Positions 33,449-43,022 of a DNA stretch of 64,000 nucleotides are shown here, piece by piece. A model generated the notes under the pieces. It was not told the origin of the DNA and made no database searches. It worked only from the letters and a program-made list of their open reading frames with translations. Source of the stretch: an uncultured Clostridia bacterium (GTDB lineage: Bacteria > Bacillota > Clostridia > TANB77 > CAG-508); NCBI GenBank assembly GCA_910589185.1, contig CAJUSU010000004.1, forward strand, positions 1-64,000. The letters run 5' to 3'. Made by a program: the position numbers and the translations under genes. Positions within the stretch are counted from its first letter, which is position 1. Every line of letters starts with the position of its first letter.

Positions 33449-33477
33449 TTGACACTGTAAGCAGTTCACGTTATAAT
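33449..33477 (+). promoter_or_regulatory. Consensus promoter of pth
   Basis: TTGACA (33449-33454), 17-base spacer, TATAAT (33472-33477): a perfect match, directly after the preceding terminator. Confidence 0.9.
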
Positions 33478-33496
33478 ATAAACAGAGGTAAGGAAA

Positions 33497-34054
33497 ATGT
33501 ACTTAATAGTAGGATTAGGAAACCCAGAGCCAGAATATAGTAGAACTAGACATAATATGGGATTTGATGTAATTAATGAAATAGCCAAAAGACAAGAAAT
33601 AGAGCTATCTAGAACAAAATTCAATGGGATTTATGGGAGTGGTATCGTAGAAGAAGAAAAAGTGATTCTATTGAAACCACAAACTTTTATGAATTTAAGT
33701 GGACAATGTATCAAAACATTTATGGACTTTTATAAAATTCCAATAGAGAATGTACTAGTCATTTATGATGATATGGATGTAGAGATAGGCTCTATTAAAT
33801 TACGTAAAAAAGGTGGACCAGGGACTCATAATGGAGCAAAGTCAGTAGTACATGAGTTAGTATCAGAGGACTTTCCAAGAATTCGAGTAGGAATTGGAAA
33901 GCCAGTAGATGAATATGATGCTATTGATTATGTGATAGGACAAGTAGAAGAAGAAACTTATGAAAAGTTAAAAGTAGGAATTGATAAAGCAGCAGATGCA
34001 GTAGAAGAATTCCTAAAAAATGGAATAGATAATGCAATGAATAAGTTTAACTAA
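33497..34054 (+). CDS. pth: Peptidyl-tRNA hydrolase
   Basis: A 185-residue enzyme that recycles peptidyl-tRNA. GLGNPEPEYSRTRHNMGFDV includes the catalytic His; PQTFMNLSGQC and DDMDVEIGSIKLRKKGGPGTHNGAKSV complete the family. The promoter lies 20 bases upstream, so the leader is very short. Confidence 0.97.
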   Translation: MYLIVGLGNPEPEYSRTRHNMGFDVINEIAKRQEIELSRTKFNGIYGSGIVEEEKVILLKPQTFMNLSGQCIKTFMDFYKIPIENVLVIYDDMDVEIGSIKLRKKGGPGTHNGAKSVVHELVSEDFPRIRVGIGKPVDEYDAIDYVIGQVEEETYEKLKVGIDKAADAVEEFLKNGIDNAMNKFN

Positions 34055-34066
34055 GAAGGAGCAAAC

Positions 34067-35272
34067 ATGCAAGAAATCATCATAAATCAAGACAAAGAAA
34101 AGAATAAAATAGTAGCTTTAGTAGAAAATGGAAAATTGGTAGAAAAGTATGAAGAAAAAATAGGACAAGAGCGTTTAGAAGGTAATATCTATTTAGGAAA
34201 AGTAGAGAATGTCCTTTTAGGTATGCAAGCAGCATTTGTAGATATTGGAACAGAAAAAAATACCTTTATTCATATTAAAGATGTTATTCCAAAGGCAAGC
34301 AATGAAACAGGCAACAAGAATGAAACATTAAGTAAGTATGATATCAAAAACTATATTCGCTCAAGCATGCCAATTTTAGTACAGGTAAAAAGAGATAGCA
34401 CAAATAAAAAAGGAGCAAGAGTCTCTACTCATATTAGTTTACCAGGAAGATTTATTGTATTAATGCCTGAAACAGAATTTATTACCATTTCTAAAAAGAT
34501 AGAAAAAGAAGCAGAGAAGAAAAGACTTTTGGATATTGTAAAGAATAGTTTACCAAAAGGATATGGAGTAATTGTAAGAACTTCAGCACAAGGAAGGTCG
34601 AAAGAGTTAGTTGAACAAGATATTCAAAAAGTAATTCAGGAATATAAGAAAATTCAAAAGAGAGCTCAGGAATTAGAAAAGAATGAAAAATTCGAACCAG
34701 CATTACTCTATCAAAATGATGGAATTGTTGGAAAAATTCTAACAGATTTAGTAGACCATGAATTAATAAGAATTGTGACTAATCAGGAAGGAATAGCAAA
34801 AGAAGTAGCACAATTTTTGAAAGATACAGGACTTCAAAGTAAGGTTAAATTAGAGTTGCAACAAAATGAAAATATCTTAAGTATATATGACATTGAAGAG
34901 CAGATAGAAAAGGCAAATAGCCGTAAAATCTGGTTAAAATGTGGAGGATTTATTACCATTGATAAGACAGAAGCATTAACAGCAATTGACGTCAATTCAG
35001 GAAAATACATAGGCAATAAAGACTTAGAACAAACAGTATACACAGTCAATAAAGAAGCAAGCATAGAAATAGCAAAGCAATTACGTCTGCGTGACATTGG
35101 AGGTATTGTTATTATTGACTATATCGATATGGAAAAACAAGAGACAAAGCAAAAAATTTTAGAAACTTTAGAAGAAGCATTAAAAAAAGACCGTTCAAAA
35201 ACACAAATTATAGGTTTTACTCCTTTGGACTTACTAGAAATGACAAGAAAGCATATGTGTAGTAATGATTAG
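34067..35272 (+). CDS. rng: Ribonuclease E/G family protein
   Basis: A 401-residue endoribonuclease. N-terminal S1 domain (LEGNIYLGKVENVLLGMQAAFVDIGTEKNTFIHIKDVIP), then the DNase-I-like catalytic part with AIDVNSGKYIG and GGIVIIDYIDM providing the Mg-binding aspartates, and a C-terminal GFTPLDLLEMTRKH. It ends before the zinc-link and small domain seen in longer family members. Confidence 0.9.
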   Translation: MQEIIINQDKEKNKIVALVENGKLVEKYEEKIGQERLEGNIYLGKVENVLLGMQAAFVDIGTEKNTFIHIKDVIPKASNETGNKNETLSKYDIKNYIRSSMPILVQVKRDSTNKKGARVSTHISLPGRFIVLMPETEFITISKKIEKEAEKKRLLDIVKNSLPKGYGVIVRTSAQGRSKELVEQDIQKVIQEYKKIQKRAQELEKNEKFEPALLYQNDGIVGKILTDLVDHELIRIVTNQEGIAKEVAQFLKDTGLQSKVKLELQQNENILSIYDIEEQIEKANSRKIWLKCGGFITIDKTEALTAIDVNSGKYIGNKDLEQTVYTVNKEASIEIAKQLRLRDIGGIVIIDYIDMEKQETKQKILETLEEALKKDRSKTQIIGFTPLDLLEMTRKHMCSND

Positions 35273-35290
35273 GGGACTTTTTAGTCCCCT
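35271..35290. terminator. Convergent terminator hairpin
   Basis: Stem aggggact (35271-35278), loop tttt, agtcccct (35283-35290), spanning the facing stop codons of the RNase and the acyl-CoA ligase. The T-run is short, so efficiency is uncertain. Confidence 0.7.
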
Positions 35291-37020
35291 AGAATCCTTT
35301 TCAACTCCTCATGTCTTTTAATCTTTTGAGTAGTCGTCTTAATCAAAGGTTCCTCTGTCACAATAATCTCACGAATTGCCTTATAAGCAGGCATAGAATG
35401 ATTAATTTTTTCTTTTACATCTTTCCAAATAATATCTTTGTAATCTAACATACCAGGATATAACTCTTTTATTGTTTCAGGATTATATACAATTTTACTA
35501 CAAATCATTAAATCATTATCTTTAGCAGGTTTGCCATAAACAATACTTTCAGATACATAAGGTAGGCTATTAATCAAGATTTCTAATTCTTCTGGAAAAA
35601 TATTCTTTCCATTTTTCAAAACAATGACATCTTTTTTTCTACCAGTAATAAAAAGAAAACCGTCTTTATCAAATCTACCTAAATCACCAGTATAAAACCA
35701 TCCGTCTTTTAATACCTCTTTAGTTGCCTCTTCATTATCAATATATCCTTTCATAACAGTAGGACCTTTTACCATGATTTCGCCAATTCCGTCTTGGTCG
35801 GGATGAGCAATTTGTACAGTAATACCCGGAAGAGGAAAACCTACACTGCCAGCACGTTTGAATTTATCGTTTTCACCTGCAACAACAGGAGATGTTTCAG
35901 TCAAACCATAGCCTTGTAATAGATTAATACCTAAATCCACAAAGCCTTGTACAGTTTCTTTATTCATAGGAGCCCCACCTGCAATTAAGGTATGAAGTTT
36001 GCCACCAAATTGATTCAAAATCTGTTTAAACACTTTACTTCTAATATCGATACCAAACTTTAATAAGAAATTGCAAACTTTTCTCATTATTTTCACTAAC
36101 TTTGTTTTACCTTGCTCTGCTACTCCTTTTTCAATCTTTTTGTACATCACTTCAAGCATTAAGGGAACGCCTACAAATCCAGTAATTTGGAATTCTATTA
36201 AGTTCTTTTGAACATATTTTAAACCATCACAAAAAGCAACTGTAATACCACATGAAGTACCATATAAAAAGGTGCAAGTAGACTCAAACGTGTGGTGCAA
36301 AGGTAAAAAAGAAAGAAAGACATCTTCTTTTCGAATATCCGTCATTTGTGATAAAGCATAAATATCACTACAAATATTAGCTTGAGATAAGCCTACACAT
36401 TTTGAAATAGCAGTGGTTCCAGAAGTGAAAAGTAAAATAGAAGCTTTATCAGGATCTAAGCTAATATCTTCATAACACATATTTCCAGATAAATATAGCT
36501 TTCTTCCCTTTTCTACAAGAGAGGAATATGTGAAAAAGTGGTTAGAAGAAATATTGGTACTTGAGATATCATCCATGCAAATATATTGTGTTAAAGAAGA
36601 ACTATTTTCAGCATTAATTTCTTCAAATATAGGAAGATATTTATGATCAAAAATAACAGCGTCTGCTTTACTTCTGATAATCAAACTTTTAATCTCATTA
36701 TTAGGCAAAGATTTATCTAAAGGAATAATCGTAATATTAGCTGTTGTAACAGCTAAATAGCTAACACACCATTCATAACGATTAGGAGCAATTAAAGCTA
36801 CTTTCTTATTCTCTAGTTCCATGTCTAAAAGAGAGGTAGCTAAACTCTTGATATCTTGTACAAATTGACTATATAGAATAGAAACATGCTCAGTAGCTTT
36901 TGGTTCTTTCTTATAAATAAAAGCAGGTTTACTGCTAAAGCGATTTTCATAGCGTGCTACTAATTCTCTAAAATCTCGTAATATTTCTCCTTCGTATAGC
37001 TTATCTTTGTATTTGCTCAT
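35281..37020 (-). CDS. AMP-dependent acyl-CoA synthetase/ligase
   Basis: A 579-residue adenylate-forming enzyme. The ATP motif is SILLFTSGTTAISKCVGLS (A3), with LLQGYGLTETSPV (A5), DGWFYTGDLGRFDKDGFLFITGRKKDVIVLKNGKNIFPEELE (A7-A8) and a C-terminal lysine in TTQKIKRHEE (A10). It activates a carboxylic acid, most likely a fatty acid, to its CoA thioester through an acyl-AMP. It is a single-gene leftward unit. Confidence 0.9.
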   Translation of the reverse strand: MSKYKDKLYEGEILRDFRELVARYENRFSSKPAFIYKKEPKATEHVSILYSQFVQDIKSLATSLLDMELENKKVALIAPNRYEWCVSYLAVTTANITIIPLDKSLPNNEIKSLIIRSKADAVIFDHKYLPIFEEINAENSSSLTQYICMDDISSTNISSNHFFTYSSLVEKGRKLYLSGNMCYEDISLDPDKASILLFTSGTTAISKCVGLSQANICSDIYALSQMTDIRKEDVFLSFLPLHHTFESTCTFLYGTSCGITVAFCDGLKYVQKNLIEFQITGFVGVPLMLEVMYKKIEKGVAEQGKTKLVKIMRKVCNFLLKFGIDIRSKVFKQILNQFGGKLHTLIAGGAPMNKETVQGFVDLGINLLQGYGLTETSPVVAGENDKFKRAGSVGFPLPGITVQIAHPDQDGIGEIMVKGPTVMKGYIDNEEATKEVLKDGWFYTGDLGRFDKDGFLFITGRKKDVIVLKNGKNIFPEELEILINSLPYVSESIVYGKPAKDNDLMICSKIVYNPETIKELYPGMLDYKDIIWKDVKEKINHSMPAYKAIREIIVTEEPLIKTTTQKIKRHEELKRILGD

Positions 37021-37130
37021 TCCAAATCTCCTTTGCCATAATTTACTCTCTTATTGTATACCAAAAACTTCCAAATAGCAAGTAAAAATGGGCTTAGAAT
37101 AAAATATGGGGAAAAACAGTATGACAAATA

Positions 37131-37159
37131 TTGACACATTTTAAAACGATATGTTATAA
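37131..37159 (+). promoter_or_regulatory. Promoter of the second pilin-leader gene
   Basis: TTGACA (37131-37136), 17-base spacer, TTATAA (37154-37159). It predicts an unusually long leader of about 100 bases before ATG 37265. Confidence 0.6.
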
Positions 37160-37264
37160 CTATAATACAAATAAAACGGTATCTATAGTGTATGTAGAAC
37201 AGGAGAAAGTGCATAAAAATAGTAGAAAATGGAAATACTAAAGAAAAAGGAGGAAATATATTAA

Positions 37265-38510
37265 ATGAAACAAAAAAATAAAAAATACAACAGGTATAAC
37301 TTTAGTAGCATTAGTAGTAACAATAGTAGTATTATTAATCTTAGCAGGAATCACTATCATGTATACCATGGGGGAAAATAGTATATTCAAAAAGGCACAA
37401 GAAGCTAAAGATAAGACAGATCAAGCGATAAAAAATGAACAAGAATACTTTAATAATTTAGATAATATGGTTAATCAATACATTGGTGGAAATAGCAGTG
37501 AAGGTTCAACAGAAACTAAAACAGAATATACAGACCGTAATGGAGATAAAGCGCCTATTCCTAGCGGGTTTTATGTAGTGGGAGATAGTAAGATAAATCC
37601 AGAGGATAAAAATACAGTAAGAGATGGGCTTGTTATATCTGATGAGAAAGATGATGATTTAGATAATAGTAAACATGGAAATCAATTTGTATGGATACCA
37701 GTAGAAGATTATAGCAAATTTCATTTGATTGAAGGATATTATAAAGGAAGTTTAGACACTAAACTAAGCGAAGATTCGAACCCATCTCGAGAAGCAGGCG
37801 ATACTGCGACAGCGGGGTCACCTGGAAAACCAAATAACTCTAATAGCGTAGCAGGAACTGCTGAAAGCATGGAGATGTATAAAAGTGTAAAAGAAAATGG
37901 AGGTTTCTACATTGCCCGTTTTGAAGCGGGTATAGCAGGGACTACAGTTTCTACAACTACTGAAGATATTAATAAACAAACGCAGGATGGAACGGTAAAG
38001 CCAGTAAGCAAAAAAGGAGTAGGAGTATGGAATTGGATACCTTGGGGAGGAACAACCGTAGTAGAAGCATCCGATAATTTAGTTGGAAATGATAAGGCTA
38101 ATGGAGCTGTAAAAGTTGCTAGAAGTATGTATCCAACAAGTGATACACATCATAAAGTAACAAGTACACTATGTTATGGAGTACAATGGGATGCAACATT
38201 AAATTTTATTGATTCTAAGTATATAGGTGGAACAGCAACAGGATATGTAAAAGATAGTACGGATAAAGGAAATTATGCAGGAAATATAGCTACGACTGGA
38301 AGTAATACTGCATACCAGCAAAAACACATCTATGATATGGCAGGAAATGTTTATGAATGGACTATGGAGGCCTATAATACAGATTACAGAGTAGTCCGTG
38401 GAGGCGATTACCATAACGATGGGAATTTTAATCCATCTTCTTACCGTTATAACTACAAGCCAGAGGGGACAAATACCTACTATGGGTTTCGAGTAGCATT
38501 ATACTTGTAG
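37265..38510 (+). CDS. Pilin-leader surface protein with C-type-lectin/FGE-like domain, frameshifted at its start
   Basis: AAAGGAGG precedes ATG 37265, but that frame does not encode the protein. One base on, the DNA reads NTTGITLVALVVTIVVLLILAGITIMYTMGEN, the same prepilin leader and helix as at 61443 and 8851, and continues open to 38510. Deleting one A from A7 (37272-37278) or A6 (37280-37285) gives MKQKNKNTTGITLVAL. The first in-frame ATG (37359) is inside the membrane helix. The mature part is an FGE-sulfatase-like lectin fold (NQFVWIPVEDYSKF, GGFYIARFEAG, IYDMAGNVYEWT, RGGDYHNDG...YYGFRVALYL), the same fold as the DGR target. Inference: a displayed ligand-binding protein, currently out of frame or phase-variable. 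Confidence 0.78.
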
Positions 38511-38545
38511 ATTATAAGATATATTTACGAAATTTACAAAAACTC

Positions 38546-38692
38546 TTGCATTTTAGCTACATTCTGTGATATAATAACACTCGTTGAAAAATACACACAC
38601 ATTGTGAGCCGAGGAAAAGTGCTTATCAAAAATAAGTTTTCTAAGGTGTTTGAGCAATCGTGGAGGAACAAACTAAAAGGAGGAAAAGAATT
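38546..38692 (+). promoter_or_regulatory. rpsB promoter and structured leader
   Basis: TTGCAT (38546-38551), 18-base spacer and TATAAT (38570-38575). The following leader of about 110 bases is GC-richer than its surroundings and contains complementary words (cttatcaaaaataag). It may be an autoregulatory S2 leader; I did not match it to a known RNA family. Confidence 0.5.
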
Positions 38693-39484
38693 ATGGCAGT
38701 AGTTGCAATGAAACAATTACTAGAAGCTGGTGTTCATTTTGGACATCAAACCAGAAGATGGGACCCTAAAATGGCTGAATATATTTTCCAAGCCAGAAAT
38801 GGTATCCACATTATCGACTTACAAAAGACATCTAAAAAATTAGACGAAGCATATGCTTTCTTAAAAGAACAAGCAGAAGCAGGAAAAACAGTTCTATTTG
38901 TAGGAACGAAAAAACAAGCACAAGATTGTATGAAAGAAGCTGCTGAAAAATGCGGTATGTACTATGTCAATCAAAGATGGCTAGGTGGTACATTAACAAA
39001 CTTCGCAACAATTAGAAGAAGAATCGGAAGATTAATTGAACTTGAAACAATGCAAGAAGATGGTACTTTCGATGTATTACCTAAAAAAGAGGTTATTCTT
39101 TTAAAGAAAGAAATGGAAAAATTAGAGAAAAACCTTGGTGGAATTAAAGAAATGACTGAAATTCCAGGAGTTATGTTTATTGTAGATCCTAAAAAAGAAA
39201 GAATTGGAATCTTAGAAGCTAGAAAATTAGGAATTCCAGTGATTGGTTTAGTAGATACTAACTGTAATCCAGAAGATGTAGATTATGCTATTCCAGGAAA
39301 TGATGATGCTATTCGTGCAGTTAAGTTAATTGCAGATTGCATGGCAAATGCTGTTATCGAAGGAAGACAAGGTGAATCTATGGAAATGGTTGAAGAAGCT
39401 ATGGAAAGTGAAGAAGTAGCAGAAGAACCAACAGATATGGAAGAAGTTGTAGCTGAAGAAGCTACACAAGAAACAGCTGAATAA
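38693..39484 (+). CDS. rpsB: 30S ribosomal protein S2
   Basis: A 263-residue protein: [41 protein letters not shown] is the S2 signature, followed by [11 protein letters not shown] and [14 protein letters not shown]. The C-terminal acidic extension (about residues 225-263) is longer than in many species. ATG 38693 has AAAAGGAGG; the open frame before it is leader sequence. tsf follows. Confidence 0.97.
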   Translation: MAVVAMKQLLEAGVHFGHQTRRWDPKMAEYIFQARNGIHIIDLQKTSKKLDEAYAFLKEQAEAGKTVLFVGTKKQAQDCMKEAAEKCGMYYVNQRWLGGTLTNFATIRRRIGRLIELETMQEDGTFDVLPKKEVILLKKEMEKLEKNLGGIKEMTEIPGVMFIVDPKKERIGILEARKLGIPVIGLVDTNCNPEDVDYAIPGNDDAIRAVKLIADCMANAVIEGRQGESMEMVEEAMESEEVAEEPTDMEEVVAEEATQETAE

Positions 39485-39493
39485 TATAAATAC

Positions 39494-39542
39494 AAGGATG
39501 TGTCTTATCCTGATATACTAGGAGAAAAGGTACATCCTTTTT
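39494..39542 (+). terminator. Attenuator-like terminator between rpsB and tsf
   Basis: Outer stem aaggatgt (39494-39501) with acatcctt (39532-39539), then T's. It could lower tsf expression relative to rpsB. A second small hairpin (ggttctag/ctagaact) follows before tsf. Confidence 0.6.
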
Positions 39543-39600
39543 ATAAATTAGGTTCTAGCACTTTCCTAGAACTAAGAAAAAAATAGAGGAGGATTAAAAA

Positions 39601-40482
39601 ATGATTACTGCTGAATTAGTAAAACAATTAAGAGAAAAAACAGGTGCAGGAATGATGGACTGCAAAAAAGTATTAACAGAAACTAACGGAGATGAAGAAA
39701 AAGCAATTGAACTTTTACGTGAAAGAGGAATTGCAAAAGCTGCTAAGAAATCAGACAGAATTGCAGCTGAAGGATTAGTTACAACTTATGTAACTGCTGA
39801 CCAAAAAGTAGGAGCAGTAGTAGAAGTAAATGCAGAAACAGACTTCGTTGCTAAAAACGAAGAATTTAGAAACTTTGTAGCAGATATTGCAAAACAAGTT
39901 GCAGAAAAAAATCCAGCTACAGTAGAAGAATTATTAGCACAAACATCTATGGTTGAAACAGACAAGACTATTCAAGATGTATTAACAAACAAAATTGCTA
40001 CAATCGGTGAAAATATGTCAATTCGTAGATTTGAAAGATTTGAAAGCAATGGTTTAGTAGAAAGCTATATCCATGGAGATGGAAAAATTGGCGTTTTAGT
40101 AGAAATGGAAAACGGAAATACAGAGCTTGCAAAAGATGTTTGTATGCAAATTGCAGCAGCTAGACCTGAATACTTAGATAGAGAAGCTGTTCCAGCTGAC
40201 AGAGTAGCACATGAAATGGAAATTTTAAAAGCACAAGCAGTAAATGAAGGAAAACCAGAAGCAGTTGCTGAAAAAATTGTACAAGGTAGAATTAATAAAT
40301 TCTATGGTGAAATCTGCTTAGTAGAACAAGACTTCGTAAAAGATCCAGACCAAACAGTTGGAAAATTAGTAGAATCTAAAGGAGCAAAAATTGTTAGATT
40401 TGCAAGATTTGAAAAAGGTGAAGGATTACAAAAAAGAGAAGAAAACTTTGCTGAAGAAGTAGCAAAACAAATTAATGGATAA
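39601..40482 (+). CDS. tsf: Elongation factor Ts
   Basis: A 293-residue nucleotide-exchange factor for EF-Tu. VKQLREKTGAGMMDCKKVLTETNGDEEKAIELLRERG is the N-terminal signature, and VNAETDFVAKNEEFR the second. Full length, with AGAGGAGG upstream. Confidence 0.97.
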   Translation: MITAELVKQLREKTGAGMMDCKKVLTETNGDEEKAIELLRERGIAKAAKKSDRIAAEGLVTTYVTADQKVGAVVEVNAETDFVAKNEEFRNFVADIAKQVAEKNPATVEELLAQTSMVETDKTIQDVLTNKIATIGENMSIRRFERFESNGLVESYIHGDGKIGVLVEMENGNTELAKDVCMQIAAARPEYLDREAVPADRVAHEMEILKAQAVNEGKPEAVAEKIVQGRINKFYGEICLVEQDFVKDPDQTVGKLVESKGAKIVRFARFEKGEGLQKREENFAEEVAKQING

Positions 40483-40498
40483 TAAAATAAACAAAGTT

Positions 40499-40534
40499 AG
40501 AAAAAATCTTTATCATTAGATAGAGATTTTTTCT
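40499..40534 (+). terminator. Terminator after tsf
   Basis: Stem agaaaaaatct (40499-40509) with its complement (40524-40534); the T-rich arm acts as the U-run. Confidence 0.75.
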
Positions 40535-40556
40535 TTGCGAAAATTCCAAAAATCTA

Positions 40557-40611
40557 TTGACAAAAAACAAAAATAAGCATATCATGAATATATGAACAAG
40601 TAATCATATAT
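40557..40611 (+). promoter_or_regulatory. Promoter and ArsR-type operator
   Basis: TTGACA (40557-40562), 17-base spacer, TATCAT (40580-40585). An inverted repeat atatatga (40588-40595) and tcatatat (40604-40611), eight bases apart, lies at the transcription start, where a metal-released ArsR/CadC repressor would block transcription of its own operon. Confidence 0.65.
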
Positions 40612-40633
40612 AATATATAGAGGAGGAAGAACA

Positions 40634-40993
40634 ATGCAAGAAGAATTTGTATGTCAAGAAAATTGCCCACATCTAGCTAAAATTCATGAGGTAGAAGTGA
40701 ATAAAATTCCAAGAGAAGAAATGCTAACTTTATCAGAAATGTTTAAATTATTTAGTGACGAAACAAGACTTAGAATTATTTGTAGCTTATTAAATACCGA
40801 ACTTTGCGTATGTGATTTGTGCGAATTGTTAAATCTAAACCAATCAGCAGTATCACATCAATTACAACTATTAAGGGGAAGTAAGCTTGTAAAATATAGA
40901 AAAGAAGGAAAGCAAGTATTTTATAGCTTAGAAGATAATCATATAGAAAGCATTATTAAAATTGCAATTGCACATATGAGAGAAGAAAAATAG
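40634..40993 (+). CDS. ArsR/SmtB metalloregulator (CadC-like)
   Basis: A 119-residue winged-helix repressor. TELCVCDLCELLNLNQSAVSHQLQLLRGSKLVKYRKEGKQVFYSLED holds the CVC metal-binding site in the DNA-recognition region and the wing; two further Cys near the N-terminus (CQENCPH) complete a CadC-type thiolate site for Cd, Pb or Zn. It is followed 16 bases later by the P-type ATPase it likely controls. Confidence 0.9.
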   Translation: MQEEFVCQENCPHLAKIHEVEVNKIPREEMLTLSEMFKLFSDETRLRIICSLLNTELCVCDLCELLNLNQSAVSHQLQLLRGSKLVKYRKEGKQVFYSLEDNHIESIIKIAIAHMREEK

Positions 40994-41009
40994 AAGGGAG
41001 GAAATAGGC

Positions 41010-42899
41010 ATGGCTTGTAATCATGGACATTGCACAGAACATCATCACACAAAAGAAGAAATATTAGAAGAAAAGGAAGATAAGAAAAAAGAAATTATCC
41101 TATATGTAGTAGCAGTTGCCACGTTTTTAATCACTTTTATTCCTATTCTTCCAGAAGGTGTTAAAATAGTTTTTTATGTTCTTACTCTTTTCATATCAGG
41201 TTATGAACTATTTTTAGAAGGAATAAAGAATATCTTTCATTTTAGATTTGAAGAAGATACTTTAATGACAATTGCAGTTATTGCAGCATGTTGTCTAGGA
41301 GATTTTAGAGAAGCTTGTTTAGTCGTACTGCTATTTTCTTTAGGTGAATTTATTGAAGACATGGCGGTAGCAAAATCAAATAGACATATTGAAACAATAG
41401 TAGACATGAAAACAGACACTGCAAATCTCTATCAAGGAAATGAAGTTGTGGTAGTGCCAGTAGAGGACTTAAAAGTAGGAGATAAAATCTTAATTAAGCC
41501 AGGAGAAATGGTACCAGTGGATAGCAAAGTTTTATCTGGAAAATCCACATTAGACACTTCTAGACTAACAGGGGAAAGTGAGCCAATAGCTGTGACAGAA
41601 GGGCAAGAGATTTTGTCAGGAAATAGCAATTTGAATGGAAGTTTAACAGCGGAGGTAATCAGGAAATACAAGGACTCTACTGCTTCACAAATTATAGATT
41701 TGGTATATGAAGCAACCAATAACAAGGGAAAGACAGAAAAGTTCATTACGAAGTTTTCTAGAATTTATACACCAACTGTTATGGTTTTAGCCTTAGCTAT
41801 TAGTATCATTCCTATCTTAATAGGATTAGATGCTAGAACTTGGATAACAAGGGCGTTAGTATTTCTAGTAGCTTCTTGTCCATGCAGTATTGTTATTTCT
41901 ATTCCGCTAGCATTCTTCTCTTGTGTAGGAGTACTATCCAAGAAGGGACTATTAGTAAAGGGAACAAAACATATAGAGGCATTAGCGAAGGCAAGAACAA
42001 TCTGCTTTGATAAAACAGGAACTATCACAACAGGCAAAATGGTAATAGATGAGATATCTGAAAGTGAAAAGAAAAAGGAATTCCTTTCTTACTTATATAG
42101 CTTAGAACATTTATCAAACCATCCAATTGCTACCAGTATAGAAAATGAAGTACAAAAGCAAGGGTGGGAAAAAGAAGAGCTATTGCAAGATGTAGCAGAA
42201 CAAGAAGAAATTGCAGGATATGGTATCAAAGGAGTAATACAAGGAAAGCAAGTTCTTTTTGGAAATCAAAAGTTATTAGACCAATATCAAGTTTCTTATC
42301 CAGAGGATTTAGATAAAAAGGGAATTTATCTAGCAGTAGACGGAAAACTATATGGATATATTACACTCAAAGAGGAGATTAGAAAAGGTGTAGAAAATTT
42401 GAAAGCTAATTTGGAGAAAATAGGCATTCATAAAATTGTGATGTTAACAGGAGATGGCTTAGAAAAAGCAGAAGAAATATCACAAAAAATTGGAGAAATA
42501 GAGGTATATGCTAGTCTACTCCCAAAAGAAAAATTAGAAAAAGTAGAGGAGTTTAAGAAGAACAGTAAAGTTATTTTCGTAGGAGATGGTATCAATGATA
42601 GTCCAGTTTTAGCTAACTCCGACTTTAGCGTTTCTATGGGAGAAGGTGCACAAATTGCAAGTAACACAGCAGATAGTATCCTAATTTCTAATCAAATTGC
42701 GATACTTCCTAATATCATTAAAACCGCAAAATCTAGTATGAGAATTATCTATTTTAACATGTTGTTTTCTCTTCTTACTAAATTAGTGGTACTTATTTTA
42801 GGAGTAGCGGGATATGCCCCAATTTGGCTAGCTGTTTTTGCAGATGTTGGAGTGACATTAATTACAGTGCTAAATAGTATTAGAATTTATAGAAAATAG
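41010..42899 (+). CDS. cadA: Heavy-metal P1B-type ATPase (CadA/ZntA-like)
   Basis: A 629-residue metal-exporting ATPase. The short N-terminus has a His/Cys cluster (CNHGHCTEHHH) but no HMA domain. Actuator motif TGES (187-190), transmembrane metal site CPC (290-292, followed by Ser), phosphorylation motif DKTGTIT (334-340) and GDGINDSPVL complete the pump. The partner regulator points to export of Cd, Zn or Pb. Confidence 0.92.
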   Translation: MACNHGHCTEHHHTKEEILEEKEDKKKEIILYVVAVATFLITFIPILPEGVKIVFYVLTLFISGYELFLEGIKNIFHFRFEEDTLMTIAVIAACCLGDFREACLVVLLFSLGEFIEDMAVAKSNRHIETIVDMKTDTANLYQGNEVVVVPVEDLKVGDKILIKPGEMVPVDSKVLSGKSTLDTSRLTGESEPIAVTEGQEILSGNSNLNGSLTAEVIRKYKDSTASQIIDLVYEATNNKGKTEKFITKFSRIYTPTVMVLALAISIIPILIGLDARTWITRALVFLVASCPCSIVISIPLAFFSCVGVLSKKGLLVKGTKHIEALAKARTICFDKTGTITTGKMVIDEISESEKKKEFLSYLYSLEHLSNHPIATSIENEVQKQGWEKEELLQDVAEQEEIAGYGIKGVIQGKQVLFGNQKLLDQYQVSYPEDLDKKGIYLAVDGKLYGYITLKEEIRKGVENLKANLEKIGIHKIVMLTGDGLEKAEEISQKIGEIEVYASLLPKEKLEKVEEFKKNSKVIFVGDGINDSPVLANSDFSVSMGEGAQIASNTADSILISNQIAILPNIIKTAKSSMRIIYFNMLFSLLTKLVVLILGVAGYAPIWLAVFADVGVTLITVLNSIRIYRK

Positions 42900-42915
42900 A
42901 TTTCATAGACCACCC

Positions 42916-42946
42916 GCCAAACTACAAAATGTAGTTTGGCATTTTT
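42916..42946 (+). terminator. Terminator after the metal ATPase
   Basis: Ten-base stem gccaaactac (42916-42925) with gtagtttggc (42931-42940), then T's. Confidence 0.9.
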
Positions 42947-43022
42947 AACGATAATTCTTAAACATTCCCTTGTTTAAAGTACAGGGATTTGATATAATAG
43001 CCACTAGAAAGAAGGTGCAAAT

